A stretch of 64,000 nt of DNA from Paenibacillus sp. J2TS4 (GCF_018403245.1 NZ_BOSH01000005.1:124001-188000); one strand, 5' to 3'; counted from the stretch's first letter, positions 17,372 through 26,649 are shown. The notes: a model not told the origin generated them from the sequence alone. Numbers and translations are program-made.

Positions 17372-18114
17372 TCGTTCCTCGCCTCCGTCTCCTTCAACAG
17401 CTCTGCCAGACGATCGGGATAATCGGTAATAATGCCGGATACCCCGGCATCCAACAATCTGCGCATATGGGCCGGGTCATTGACGGTGAACGGATGATAC
17501 GCTATTCCCCGTTCCGCCGCCTGGGCTACCCATTCCGGGATGACGGCATAATGATACGCATGAAGCGCGCTGGCACCGATCCGCGCTGCATAGTCCCACG
17601 GCTCATACAGGCCTTCCATATATAAAATACCGGTCCGCATCTCCGGAGCCAATTGCTTGCAGTGTACCAAGGAATAATGATTAAAGCTGGAGATGATGAC
17701 CTGATCACTCATGCCGAACCGACGAGTGCAGGCTATAACGGCTTCCTCTAAACCGGGATACAGAACAACTCCATTCTTCAGCTCCAGATTTACCTGCACC
17801 GAATAGGGTTTAACCAGCTCGAACAACTCTTCCAGAGTCGGAACACGCTCCTCCTTGAACGCCGGATCGAACCAGGACCCCGCATCCAGCTCCCGCAGCC
17901 TATCCAGTGTTATATCCTTGACAAGCATAGGCGAACCGGTCGTCCGCTTCAGTGACTCATCATGAATCAGCACCAAATGACCGTCCGCCGTCATTTGGAC
18001 ATCGGTTTCAATCGCCGTGGCACCGAGCTCCATACTGCGCTGGAAAGCGGCTATCGTATTCTCCGGGCAGTACCCGGACGCCCCTCTATGGGCAATATTC
18101 AAGACCGATCTCAA
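17368..18114 (-). CDS. Glycerophosphodiester phosphodiesterase
   Basis: This GDPD-family enzyme has 248 residues. It hydrolyses glycerophosphodiesters to glycerol-3-phosphate and an alcohol. The catalytic 'AHRGASGYCPENT' is near the N-terminus, followed by 'AIETDVQMTADGHLVLIHDE' with the metal-binding Glu/Asp and second catalytic His. The TTG at 18114 is preferred as start because GGAGG lies eight bases upstream. The open frame extends 18 further codons with no ribosome binding site. There is no signal peptide, so the enzyme is cytoplasmic. The MFS gene overlaps its stop codon. Confidence 0.9.
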   Translation of the reverse strand: MRSVLNIAHRGASGYCPENTIAAFQRSMELGATAIETDVQMTADGHLVLIHDESLKRTTGSPMLVKDITLDRLRELDAGSWFDPAFKEERVPTLEELFELVKPYSVQVNLELKNGVVLYPGLEEAVIACTRRFGMSDQVIISSFNHYSLVHCKQLAPEMRTGILYMEGLYEPWDYAARIGASALHAYHYAVIPEWVAQAAERGIAYHPFTVNDPAHMRRLLDAGVSGIITDYPDRLAELLKETEARNE

Positions 18115-18313
18115 CTTGCAGGCCTCCGTTCCAGTAATAAGGTTTGCAATAATTATACAACAGATCAATCCCGGAATGATCCGATTTATTGTAAAATTTT
18201 ATCAAAAAAACAACTCGGTTCATTTGGAATATTTCTGCTAAATTGAATCGAATATTTAGTGCTAGAAGAGAGCTTGCCACAGGATGAACTCGTTGGGGCA
18301 AATTTTCAATATA

Positions 18314-18363
18314 ATAAAAAGCGCCAATGAAGAAGATACAACTACTTTCTTCTCCATCGGCGC
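18314..18363 (-). terminator. Terminator of the tandem-GNAT gene
   Basis: GCGCC (18321-18325) and an adjoining AAGAA/TTCTT arm pair with GGCGC (18359-18363). On the minus strand the stem is followed by TTTTTATT. The loop region is long. Confidence 0.75.
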
Positions 18364-18375
18364 AAATCCGCCCAT

Positions 18376-19266
18376 TTATTCCAAAACCATCAAATACTGC
18401 TCGTAGATCGTCTGAAAACCCTCTTTAACCAGCAAATCTATCAAAGTTTTATTAGCCATCGATAAATTGTGAGTTTGACGTGCCCGGTCGTGATTCGCGG
18501 GGCCGTACAGTCGGGACAACAAGACACGAAATACGGATTCCGCATCGGAATGGGAGGGGGCGGCTTCACATTGATACAAAACCGTTGACGTCCATCGCCC
18601 ATATTCATCGATGATGTCCTTATATAGAGCGTAACCAACAGGTTCATCGGAGGAGTCGGTAACGATCAAGCTGTTGCTTTCTTTCAAGTTATGCCACTGG
18701 CTCTCCCATGCCGCATCCCGACGGTAAAAAGACAAGGAAGCCGCTTCCCACGGTTTTCCTTGGCGCAAAGAATAAAGGGCCTGCCCGTCGGAGGCAAAAG
18801 CTCGGGAACTCATCTCCCCATTCCTCTTCATCCCTATGATTTGGTCAGCTATGCGAAATCCCGCATTGCGATAAGCGCCTATCGCACTTTTATTGTCCGT
18901 GATCACTTCAAGGTAGGCGCGGTCTATCTTCTGATCCCGGATAATTCGTTCCACTTCTTTCATCATTTGCTTGCCAATGCCCTTCCCCCGGTGATCGATG
19001 GCTATGCCGGTTCCTCCGTTCCAGGCCAGTGTCTCTCCGCGTACCGACTTGACAGCCAAGAGCACAAAACCGATCGGACGGCCGTCGGACCAAGCGACAA
19101 CGGAGTGCTCCGGCTGGATATGGTGCTCGCCCATCCGTGCAATCGTTTGATAGATATTGCGAGACATATCACTAAAGTACCCTTCAAAGCCGTCATTCCA
19201 TAACTGCGTCGCCTCTTCAAACGTACATTCATGAAGCCTGCCCAGCCCAATGTTTGAGGGTTCCAT
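18376..19266 (-). CDS. Two-domain GNAT-family acetyltransferase
   Basis: The 296-residue protein has a clear N-terminal GNAT domain ('GIAIDHRGKGIGKQMMKEVE' at about residues 87-106, then 'NKSAIGAYRNAGF'). A second, degenerate GNAT-like half follows ('DSSDEPVGYALYKDI', 'LIDLLVKEGFQTIYEQYLM'). Such tandem proteins usually have one active domain. The ATG has AAAGGCGGG upstream. It is a single-gene unit with its own terminator. The substrate is unknown. Confidence 0.85.
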   Translation of the reverse strand: MEPSNIGLGRLHECTFEEATQLWNDGFEGYFSDMSRNIYQTIARMGEHHIQPEHSVVAWSDGRPIGFVLLAVKSVRGETLAWNGGTGIAIDHRGKGIGKQMMKEVERIIRDQKIDRAYLEVITDNKSAIGAYRNAGFRIADQIIGMKRNGEMSSRAFASDGQALYSLRQGKPWEAASLSFYRRDAAWESQWHNLKESNSLIVTDSSDEPVGYALYKDIIDEYGRWTSTVLYQCEAAPSHSDAESVFRVLLSRLYGPANHDRARQTHNLSMANKTLIDLLVKEGFQTIYEQYLMVLE

Positions 19267-19398
19267 ATCATCCCGCCTTTACCTAATGGTCGTCTGGTAT
19301 ATCAGTCATATTTTTCCATCCACTAAATTATAACCTATCTATCGCTAAAACCGTAACGTTTTCTTTATGCACATACCAAATTTGGATTCTATGCTTTC

Positions 19399-20694
19399 CT
19401 AATCAACCGATATTTTCATTACGTCATTGTATGCTTTTCTGTAATGCATCCCTTCTATGAGAAGAGACTCTGGCTCGGTTGTGGTGTCGAATAATAAAGT
19501 GCGCTCCTTCCATTGTCTTCCGTCTTCCTGACTGGTCTGGAATTGATTTATAGTCGTTTTTAAAGGAATGATCCCGCTTGGCGTCTCTATGGATACCCCG
19601 TCAAGCATTACGTCATTTTCGGTAGCGATCGTTATTTCAACTCCTTGTGAAGTCGTTGACACGTCCTTCACCCATAATTCCTTGCCGTCAAGCGAAATCG
19701 GCTCATCGCCAATAGAGGCGAGGGCAAGCTTGGCGTCCAGCTTTTGATATCCGACAAAAGTTTGTACGACTAGTTCCAGTGATTCCAGCTGTTCCGGCAA
19801 GACATCATAGCGAATGTCAAACTTGAATCCTCCGCCTCCAAATAAAGATTGGCTGCCGCCCCCCATTAATTGTACAGGGGTCCCATTAGCAATTAACTCT
19901 ACTCCTTCCAGCGGGAAATCGATTCTGTCAAAGTTTTTGACATTCAACGTTCCTTCGACCACGGTCAAAGTTGGTGTGGCCGTTATGGAATCGAATGTGA
20001 CGCTCCCTTTATCGACTTTTATCGTCTTCTTGATGGATTGTTTAATCACCGTCTGCATGGCTTGGTTAGGATTATAAGGAAAAGAGAGGTTTTCTTCTGT
20101 CATCTGGCCGTCCTCTAGCTGCTGCCAATAATGTAACGTTAATTTTTTGGAAAAAGGACTGACCGGTTCGAAGGACTTCATCCCTTTAATCTCCGTCTGA
20201 TTCTCATTAATGAGCGACGTACCGCTTACTGCCCTGGAGCTCGTTAAAAAACCGGTTATTTCTGAAGGTCTAAAAAGATCGCCCTGGCTCTCATCTATCC
20301 CATTAGGATTGCTCAAGGTATAGTACATAACCAACTGATTGGCATCCGTCATAATCCCGTTAATGGTGAGTATCGTTCCGTCATGCAACTCTGTCTGTTT
20401 TTCAATAATTTGTCCCATGCCTTCCTCATTTCGTTCTTTCAAAGTTCCATCCATCACTTCATCAAATCCAAGCAGCTTCTTGCCATAGAAAGCAAAGCCG
20501 TTGTAATGATAACCAACCGTGATCATAAATAATAAGGAAACCGCTGTTATCTTCCAAATAGGCGCTATTCGTTTCGTTCTTTTTGGGGGAGTAGACTCCA
20601 GAGCACTTCTTAATCTCTGTTCCAATTCTTCTGGCGCGGTTATAGAGTCTGTGCGCTTCTTCTCGTCAGCCAACCGTTCCTCGATGTTATTCAT
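19399..20694 (-). CDS. Membrane-anchored anti-sigma factor, DUF4179 type
   Basis: The 431-residue protein has a short cytoplasmic N-terminus of about 45 residues, one membrane segment ('IWKITAVSLLFMITVGYHY') and a large extracellular beta-rich region. The early part ('GKKLLGFDEVMDG') corresponds to the DUF4179 family that accompanies ECF sigma factors. The start at 20694 has AGGGGGG at correct spacing; an ATG two codons earlier would abut that ribosome binding site. It overlaps the sigma-factor gene by eight bases. The inferred role is to hold the sigma factor at the membrane until an envelope signal is sensed. Confidence 0.85.
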   Translation of the reverse strand: MNNIEERLADEKKRTDSITAPEELEQRLRSALESTPPKRTKRIAPIWKITAVSLLFMITVGYHYNGFAFYGKKLLGFDEVMDGTLKERNEEGMGQIIEKQTELHDGTILTINGIMTDANQLVMYYTLSNPNGIDESQGDLFRPSEITGFLTSSRAVSGTSLINENQTEIKGMKSFEPVSPFSKKLTLHYWQQLEDGQMTEENLSFPYNPNQAMQTVIKQSIKKTIKVDKGSVTFDSITATPTLTVVEGTLNVKNFDRIDFPLEGVELIANGTPVQLMGGGSQSLFGGGGFKFDIRYDVLPEQLESLELVVQTFVGYQKLDAKLALASIGDEPISLDGKELWVKDVSTTSQGVEITIATENDVMLDGVSIETPSGIIPLKTTINQFQTSQEDGRQWKERTLLFDTTTEPESLLIEGMHYRKAYNDVMKISVD

Positions 20695-21232
20695 CAACAT
20701 CCCCCCTATAAAGATCTCTTAGCTTTTTCAAGCCTTGAAAGACTCTTGATTTAACGGTCCCGAGCGGAACCTGGGTCATATCGGCTATCGTTTGGTAATC
20801 GAGATCGTGAAAATATTTTAACTGGATCGCTTCCTTTTGATGCTCATTTAAATGCAGCAGCAGCTGCCGGATATCCATTTGTTGATCGCTCCTGATATAA
20901 GGATCGCTGGTCAAGGCATGACCTGGTATGCTCCCCTCCGCACAATTCCAATCCTCTAATAGCACCAGCTTGTTCTGCTTATGGAGCAACGTTCTACAAC
21001 AATTGACCAGAATCGTTTTACTCCAGCTGTAAAAAGCTTCTACGTTCCTGAGCTGATCAATACTCTCGTATACCCTGACGATCATTTCCTCCATCGCATC
21101 CATCGCATCGTGCGTATTCCCCGTATAGGTGAAAGCGAGCCTATAATAAACATCTTTTTCAGCCATAATTAATTGAAGTAATGCTTCTTTATTTCCCTTT
21201 TTTGCTTTCTTCGCCAATCGAGCTACGTTCAT
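20687..21232 (-). CDS. ECF-type RNA polymerase sigma factor
   Basis: The 181-residue sigma-70 family protein has region 2 at about residues 20-85 ('YRLAFTYTGNTHDAMDAMEE', 'FYSWSKTILVNCCRTLL') and region 4 at about 120-172 ('HQKEAIQLKYFHDLDYQTIA', 'VPLGTVKSRVFQGLKKLRD'). The ATG follows GAGAGGTGAAGGC. The downstream overlapping DUF4179 gene is its probable anti-sigma factor. Autoregulation is common for this class, but I could not find a convincing ECF promoter with a CGTC-type -10 upstream. Confidence 0.92.
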   Translation of the reverse strand: MNVARLAKKAKKGNKEALLQLIMAEKDVYYRLAFTYTGNTHDAMDAMEEMIVRVYESIDQLRNVEAFYSWSKTILVNCCRTLLHKQNKLVLLEDWNCAEGSIPGHALTSDPYIRSDQQMDIRQLLLHLNEHQKEAIQLKYFHDLDYQTIADMTQVPLGTVKSRVFQGLKKLRDLYRGDVDE

Positions 21233-21364
21233 GCCTTCACCTCTCTCCCTTATAAGAATAACGAGCGTGAAAAAAAGTTCATTTTTTGTAAAAAATTTTT
21301 GGTTTCAAAACCATAATTAGTCCTTCACAGGTTAAATGGAATTTCAGTAGTTAGTTTTTGCTTT

Positions 21365-21525
21365 ATCCGCTAGATGGCTGGACTTACTGGAAAATCTACA
21401 TTTAAAAATGATGGAATGGATGGATTGGCTAGATTTTATCCGAACTAGCTGGAGGTTTTCCAGTTAGTCTACAAAATTCGTCAGATCTGACTAAATGACC
21501 TACATAAAATCCAGTTAGTTTAGCG
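21365..21525. repeat. Spaced short-dyad array, family C
   Basis: The stretch contains ACTGGAAAATCTACATTT, AGCTGGAGGTTTTCCAGT and CTACATAAAATCCAGTTAG. Clear counterparts lie in the same order at 33670-33858. The dyad TGGA-GGTTT-TCCA is the most conserved part. Confidence 0.6.
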
Positions 21526-21592
21526 TGAGAAGGAAGTCAAGCACTGATCATAGCTTTCCGGCTGATTAATATCGCCTGCCAAAATCCGTCAT

Positions 21593-21621
21593 TAAAAAGA
21601 GCAGGAACATTGCGCTCCTGC
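21593..21621 (-). terminator. Leftward Rho-independent terminator
   Basis: GCAGGA (21601-21606) pairs with TCCTGC (21616-21621). On the minus strand the hairpin is followed by TCTTTTTAAT. It may end the nucleoside hydrolase transcript, about 490 bases past its stop codon. Confidence 0.65.
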
Positions 21622-21807
21622 CCTTCTTCAGTATTCCGATTTGAAATGTTCAACTTCTGCGGATGATCCAGCCTCCATTTAATTAGCCGGGAAATTGCTC
21701 CAAGGCCACTGGTTCTCCTCGTCTCCCTTGACCCACTGGACTGCAGCCACTCTCCTACCCCTCTCCCCTTCTGCTCTCTTTTGGATAGGAATGCCTCGGA
21801 CAGCTCT

Positions 21808-21998
21808 GCGGAAATTCCTGCGATTGTACAGGAAACCAGGCTGTGCCTGTTTGCAGCTGCTTTCCTGCAAAACTGCAGGTTTTTACCGCGATTGGCCCGT
21901 ATCTGGACCGTTCCACGCAAAAAGGATGCACATTCGCAGGAATTTCCAATTGATACAAAGAAACAAGTTAAACATTCCTGCATGATTGCAGGAATTGC
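21808..21998. repeat. Spaced short-dyad array, family B (TCCTGCA...TGCAGGA)
   Basis: Units include TTCCTGCGATTGTACAGGAA (21815-21834), TTCCTGCAAAACTGCAGG (21862-21879), a half site at 21932-21947, and TTCCTGCATGATTGCAGGAA (21974-21993). Several overlapping reading frames cross the stretch on both strands, none with coding character. The whole gap 21233-22114 holds no gene I can support. Confidence 0.6.
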
Positions 21999-22089
21999 CT
22001 ACGTTGCTTTAAAGATGGCGGGGGAACAGGGTGGCTGTTCCGGGCCGCGTTTGGCCAAAAGCACCGTCCGCTGTTTCAAGCTTCAGCCG

Positions 22090-22115
22090 GATAGGTGCGC
22101 CACCCTATCTTTTTT
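22090..22115 (+). terminator. Rightward terminator with no upstream gene
   Basis: GATAGG (22090-22095) pairs with CCTATC (22104-22109), followed on the plus strand by six T residues (22110-22115). No rightward gene precedes it for more than 20 kb except repeat array B, so it may end an unannotated RNA. On the minus strand it lacks a T-run. Confidence 0.55.
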
Positions 22116-23023
22116 CACAGCTTCCGGAACATATCTTGAAAAATCGCATCCCGCCGCACATTCCAAACATACCGGATGAGATGCCTGGCCTGATCAGACT
22201 CCCAACGGAAATCATCGGTGAGGACCGGGCTGGGGACCAGGGAGCTTTCGGTCCAGCTTTCATTGTTAAGATAACCAATGTTCGCGATGTCCCAGATGAC
22301 CCTTGTGTAACCAAAATGATCATCATGACAGCGTTTGTAGGTTTCGTATAAATAGCGGCCGACTGTCCCCTTGTCTTGGACGTAGTCGCGAATCTCCGAC
22401 AGGGAGGTCAGCAGGTGCGAAGACACCCCCATGCAAGGAATGAGCACCAACGGCACACCGCTGTTTAGAATCACTCTGGAGGCTTCCAGATCCTGGCGCA
22501 AATTAAATTCTTTCGTATCCGGCCAATGAAGCGCATGCCCTCCTAACCAAACTACCACTATCTTCTCGATAATTCGTGGTTCCAGCAAAATCGCCGAGGC
22601 AACGTTCGTAATAGCTCCAATAGCCACAACGTACAAGGGCTCGTCATCCTCCGTGCTCAGGGCCCGCTCTACCAGGTCTAAGGCGGCTTTGCTTACGATC
22701 GGTGCATTCGCATCGGTTAAGTACGCATCTGATCCCCGAAAAATCGGGACCTCTCCTTCTCTTCCGAGCACTGCCATAATTTTATGCAGTTCCTCATAGC
22801 TTTTTTCCATCCCGTCTTGCGGTCCGTCGGAAAGCTCGTTATGAAAAGGCGCCGCATATAAAGCTTCAATCTGCATTCTTTCGGGAGATTGCATAGCATA
22901 GATGACGGCGAACTGATCGTCGATTTCATTATAAGTGTCCGTATCGATGACCACTCGCACTTTGTCTTTGGGATAACTTAGTCTTAGAAGCCGCTTTTCC
23001 GCAGATAATGGAGGTTGGATCAA
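22115..23023 (-). CDS. Nucleoside hydrolase-like protein
   Basis: The 302-residue protein belongs to the inosine-uridine nucleoside hydrolase superfamily. The calcium-binding N-terminal motif is present in variant form as 'VIDTDTYNEIDDQFA' instead of DTDPGxDD. 'YVVAIGAITNVASAI' and 'VVWLGGHALHW' match the later conserved blocks. The start is a TTG at 23023 with AAAGGAG nine bases upstream; no ATG is available nearby. The family cleaves N-glycosidic bonds of ribonucleosides. The altered metal motif keeps the key aspartates, so activity is plausible but the substrate may differ. Confidence 0.82.
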   Translation of the reverse strand: MIQPPLSAEKRLLRLSYPKDKVRVVIDTDTYNEIDDQFAVIYAMQSPERMQIEALYAAPFHNELSDGPQDGMEKSYEELHKIMAVLGREGEVPIFRGSDAYLTDANAPIVSKAALDLVERALSTEDDEPLYVVAIGAITNVASAILLEPRIIEKIVVVWLGGHALHWPDTKEFNLRQDLEASRVILNSGVPLVLIPCMGVSSHLLTSLSEIRDYVQDKGTVGRYLYETYKRCHDDHFGYTRVIWDIANIGYLNNESWTESSLVPSPVLTDDFRWESDQARHLIRYVWNVRRDAIFQDMFRKL

Positions 23024-23407
23024 TGTTAATCACTCCTTTACATTCTTGGTCTTGCACAACGTTAGCAAGGATAACGCCGGAACCACTACGACAATGGCCA
23101 GAGAGCGAACAACACCACGTTCCATAAGGCAACAGGCACCGAAGTCAAATCGCATTTTAGGTTGAGACCACAGATTGGGTGGAACCCGTCTAACTTTCTA
23201 ATCGGCCACCAAAAGTATCTGTTATTTTTAAATATAACTAATTTATAAAAAAACTACTATGGCAAAAAAGAGATTGTCTGCATATTATTCTAGTCTGTCA
23301 TAAGTGCATCATAAACCCATATTAGGCCATAGTCTTTGCCGGTTAAATAAATGGTTCCCCTCTCTTTGCTTTATTATGGAAAAAAACATTTACACCAGAT
23401 AACAATT

Positions 23408-23441
23408 ATATTATCATTGACAATATTATTGATGATAATAT
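23408..23441 (+). promoter_or_regulatory. Promoter embedded in an inverted repeat, likely PadR autoregulatory operator
   Basis: ATATTATCAT (23408-23417) and ATGATAATAT (23432-23441) are perfect inverted arms with a 14-bp spacer. TTGACA (23417-23422) lies in the spacer, and a -10 candidate TATATA (23439-23444, 16-bp spacing) overlaps the right arm. A repressor bound here would exclude RNA polymerase from the PadR-amidase operon. Confidence 0.65.
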
Positions 23442-23457
23442 ATAAAAAGGTGAGACA

Positions 23458-24000
23458 ATGAACATTCAGAACGTCATTTTAGGTTTTTTATTGGACGGTC
23501 CCATGACGGGATATGATCTCAAAGGCAAGTTCGATGAGTCGGTTTCTTATTTTTTTGAAGCCACCTTTAGCGGGATTTATCCGGCCCTCAGAAAAATGGA
23601 GAGCGAAGGACTGGTCATCAAGGAAGTCTTGCTTCAGGAGGGGAAGCCGAATAAGAATGTATTCGCCATTACGGACAAGGGGCGCACAGCGTTCGCAGAT
23701 TATTTGGCGTCGCCGGTGGCGCAGAGCGTTCAGCGCTCCGATCTGCTTTTGCGCATCTTTTTTGGCTCCCATTGCTCGGAAGAGCAAATCGTGAAGTGGC
23801 TCACGCAAGAACAAGCGCGGCTTCAAGACGGTCTTGCCCATCTATTGGCAATGCAGGAGGCGCTGCTCAAGGACCCGGAGACGGATCCCTTCCGGCTGAA
23901 GACGTTATCGTTCGGCATGGAGCAGCTTCGGTTAAGCTTGCAATGGATCGATAACGAATTGTCCAATCACCCCCAAGGGGATAATCGTCATGATCGATAA
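23458..24000 (+). CDS. PadR-family transcriptional regulator
   Basis: The 180-residue protein has the PadR winged helix ('ILGFLLDGPMTGYDLKGKFD' and 'ATFSGIYPALRKMESEGLVI') in its first 80 residues. The C-terminal 'Vir_C'-type helical dimerisation region continues to the end. The ATG follows AAAAGGTGAG. It overlaps the amidase start by 11 bases, so the two are one operon. A perfect inverted repeat covers its promoter, consistent with autorepression released by an amidase substrate or related compound. Confidence 0.92.
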   Translation: MNIQNVILGFLLDGPMTGYDLKGKFDESVSYFFEATFSGIYPALRKMESEGLVIKEVLLQEGKPNKNVFAITDKGRTAFADYLASPVAQSVQRSDLLLRIFFGSHCSEEQIVKWLTQEQARLQDGLAHLLAMQEALLKDPETDPFRLKTLSFGMEQLRLSLQWIDNELSNHPQGDNRHDR

Positions 24001-25570
24001 ACAGCTATTAAGCTTAAGCGCAGCGGAAATGGCCAGAGGAATTCGACACGGCCAGTGGACCTCGGAAGCGTTGGTGGAGGCGCACATCGAACGGATGATG
24101 GAGGTCAATCCGCTCCTGAATGCGGTAGTCTTTCCCATGTTCGAAGAGGCTCGACAATCGGCGAAAGAAGCGGACCGCAGGGTGGAAAGCGGAGAAGAAC
24201 TGGGACCCTTGCATGGAGTGCCGATTACCGTTAAGGAATCGTTGGACATAGCCGGAACTCCAAGCACATGGGGGCTGCCGAGCCGCCGCGGACAAAGGTC
24301 GCAAGAGGATGATCCGAGCATCGCCCTGTTAAAGCAGGCGGGCGCCATCGTGCTGGGAAAAACGAATGTGATGCAGCTATTGATGGGGAGTGAGTCCGTC
24401 AATCCGTTGTACGGGAGAACTTGCAATCCTTGGCGTCCGGAGGAGCGTTCTTCCGGAGGAAGCAGCGGAGGCGAGGCGGCCATTATCGCTGCGGGCGGAT
24501 CTCCGCTTGGGCTTGGCACCGATGTAGGAGGCAGCGTTCGCACACCGGCTCACTATTGCGGAATACATGCTCTTAAGCCTACGCCCGGCAGGGTGCCTGC
24601 GAAGAAGCCGGAGGGGATCGTACACGTTCTCCCGGAGGCGGCGGCGATGTCAAGCATAGGCCCGATGGCGCGGCGTGTAGAAGACCTTGCTTTGGCGATG
24701 CAGGTCATTTCTACGGCAGAGACGCTTAAGCGAGCCCCCATTCAGATGAGCGTCAACGGAGTGAAGGGCTTGCGCGTAGGGTTCTGCACGACTGATGGCC
24801 TGCTCGCTCCTTCTCCTGCAATTCAACGAGCGGTGCGCGATGCTGCCGCCGTTTTGCATCGATGCGGAGCTGAGGTGCGGGAATTCGTACTGCCGGATCC
24901 GGAGATTGCTCTGCATCATTTTTATGCGTTACTATCGGCGGGAGGGGCGGAAGGAATCGAGGAGACCGTCAGAACGGATGAAATGGCGGCACAAATCGCC
25001 GGCATTCGCCGGTCATTCGGGATGTCCGTCCGCAAGAAGCGTCTTGTATCCCTCGTCCTTCGCTTGCTTGGACAGAAACTGGCTGGATCTCATCTCATTC
25101 CCTACTTGGGTAAAAAGACGGTCGGGGAACTGCAACGATTGGTATCGCAAAGAGAAGGGTATCGGCAAAGATTTCTTCAGGAAATGGAACGGCAGCAAAT
25201 CGATGTGTTGATTGCTCCTCCTTTCCCGGTTCCCGCAATACAGCATGACTTATCGTTGGAGATGAATTTTGAAGGTTCGTATGCTCTGTTGTATAACTAT
25301 TTGGGCATGCCTGCCGGCGTCGTCAGCACGACGGCCGTTCGTCCTGATGAGACGTGGAACATCGCGCCGGACGTAGGCAAGGATAGAATGGTTCAAGCGG
25401 CTTCGAGAGCGGATCATAACAGCAGCGGTCTGCCCGTGGGTGTACAGGTAGCCGCGCGGCCGTGGCGGGAAGACTTGGTGCTGACGGTGATGGAATGTTT
25501 GGAGAAAGAGAATGCCGTTGCGCCAGAGTACCCTGTTGGGAAACTCGTACATGGACCGCTTTTGACTTAA
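23990..25570 (+). CDS. Amidase signature family hydrolase
   Basis: The 526-residue amidase has the complete Ser-cisSer-Lys triad: K82 in 'PITVKES', S158 in 'GGSSGGE' and the nucleophile S182 in 'DVGGSVRTPA'. The spacing matches fatty-acid amide hydrolase-like enzymes. A central insertion with 'SFGMSVRKKRLVSLVLRLLG' and the C-terminal 'GLPVGVQVAARPWRED' are also FAAH-like. There is no signal peptide. It hydrolyses a carboxamide to acid plus amine or ammonia in the cytoplasm. A bidirectional terminator follows. The physiological amide is unknown, but PadR control suggests an aromatic or lipophilic inducer. Confidence 0.93.
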   Translation: MIDKQLLSLSAAEMARGIRHGQWTSEALVEAHIERMMEVNPLLNAVVFPMFEEARQSAKEADRRVESGEELGPLHGVPITVKESLDIAGTPSTWGLPSRRGQRSQEDDPSIALLKQAGAIVLGKTNVMQLLMGSESVNPLYGRTCNPWRPEERSSGGSSGGEAAIIAAGGSPLGLGTDVGGSVRTPAHYCGIHALKPTPGRVPAKKPEGIVHVLPEAAAMSSIGPMARRVEDLALAMQVISTAETLKRAPIQMSVNGVKGLRVGFCTTDGLLAPSPAIQRAVRDAAAVLHRCGAEVREFVLPDPEIALHHFYALLSAGGAEGIEETVRTDEMAAQIAGIRRSFGMSVRKKRLVSLVLRLLGQKLAGSHLIPYLGKKTVGELQRLVSQREGYRQRFLQEMERQQIDVLIAPPFPVPAIQHDLSLEMNFEGSYALLYNYLGMPAGVVSTTAVRPDETWNIAPDVGKDRMVQAASRADHNSSGLPVGVQVAARPWREDLVLTVMECLEKENAVAPEYPVGKLVHGPLLT

Positions 25571-25605
25571 ATTTGATTTTTCTAAAAGGTAAGGAATGTC
25601 AAAAG

Positions 25606-25645
25606 AACAACCACCGCCGACTTTGAATCGTCGACAGTGGTTGTT
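25606..25645. terminator. Bidirectional terminator between the amidase gene and the SLH chimera
   Basis: AACAACCAC (25606-25614) pairs with GTGGTTGTT (25637-25645), with an inner CGAC/GTCG arm. On the minus strand the stem is followed by CTTTT, on the plus strand by TGG, so it works best leftward. Confidence 0.75.
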
Positions 25646-25656
25646 TGGAATGAAAA

Positions 25657-26337
25657 TTAATCAATCAGGTTTGTTGTTTGCAACAATCTTTGGATCAGTG
25701 CAGCCGTTTCGGCACGCGTCATGTTATCTTGCGGCTTCAGCAGCTGCCCGTCTTTTCCTTCCACGATTCCAATTGAAATCATCATGGCTACAGCTTCTTT
25801 AGCCCAGAAGGAGACGTTGCTCTCATCGCCATAAGCGGAAAGCTGCTTCTCCACCTCAGTAAGACCGATAGAGGCTTCTGGATTGATCAAGCTGTATGCC
25901 CGGGCAATCATCGCGATTCCTTGCTCTCTAGTGATTTGAAGATCACCGCGGAACGAGCCATCTTCAAAGCCAAGCACAATAGCAAATTCATTGGCAATGG
26001 TCACGGCGTCATGGTACCAGGCAGAAGGTGGGATATCATGGAATACATTCTGCTGCACATCCTGGCGCATTAAGCCTAAACCGGAGACCACAATTGTCGA
26101 AAATTCAGCACGGCTGATATTGCGGTCAGGCGACCAGGTGTTGTTCCCTGTTCCTGCAAGATCCAGTCTCGCTGCGATGTTGTTGATCGCTTCTTTAGCC
26201 CAATACATTACACCATTCAATGATTCTGCGGAATTTAAATACATGGCGATCACTTCTATTCCGCCTACTTCGTCCTCCAGCATAATTTTGAGCCGCCTTA
26301 ACGCCAATCGTTCATCGTCTACCAATATGGCTCTCAC
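25657..26337 (-). pseudogene. Chimeric ORF: response-regulator N-terminus joined to SLH repeats
   Basis: The 226-residue frame opens with about 34 residues of a CheY-like receiver ('MRAILVDDERLALRRLKIML'). It then changes abruptly into S-layer-homology sequence from about residue 42: 'YWAKEAINNIAARLDL', 'WSPDRNISRAEFSTIVV', 'WYHDAVTIANEF', 'ITREQGIAMIARAYSLI', 'MTRAETAALIQRLLQ'. About three SLH repeats are present. There is no signal peptide, so cell-wall anchoring is not possible as read. The receiver lacks its phosphoacceptor half. This looks like an in-frame deletion remnant joining two genes. A GTG start at 26337 with AAGGTGG upstream means it might still be translated. Confidence 0.7.
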
Positions 26338-26649
26338 AGAAAGGAACCCACCTTATCGCGCTTCCTTATCAAATTTCTTCTATATTATAACATTTTATTT
26401 ACTTAAGACTGACGATATCCAATAGTCATTGTTGAATTCTTTTTCAAAATAAGCCTAAATCTGTTTCATCCTTCTCGAAATATTTTGTTTTTGTAGCTGC
26501 GATTACAGATTAGCAACCGATAACGCATTATAATCCAATCATACAATAATCCCTCCGGCTGAGAGTCGAAAACACTTGTTGAAGGGGAAGGCTGCGAGAG
26601 GATGGAATCGAATTCCGGAAGCTATTACTATTCAGGGAGTAGAAGCCTA

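Noticed and set aside
21233..21310. TGAAACC-like ECF promoter before the sigma factor gene
   Set aside because: No CGTC-type -10 lies at the required 16-17 bp; the region is a run of A and T.
21537..22179. Several overlapping frames of 60-150 codons on both strands
   Set aside because: They run through repeat array B, lack ribosome binding sites, and show no domain or consistent coding character.
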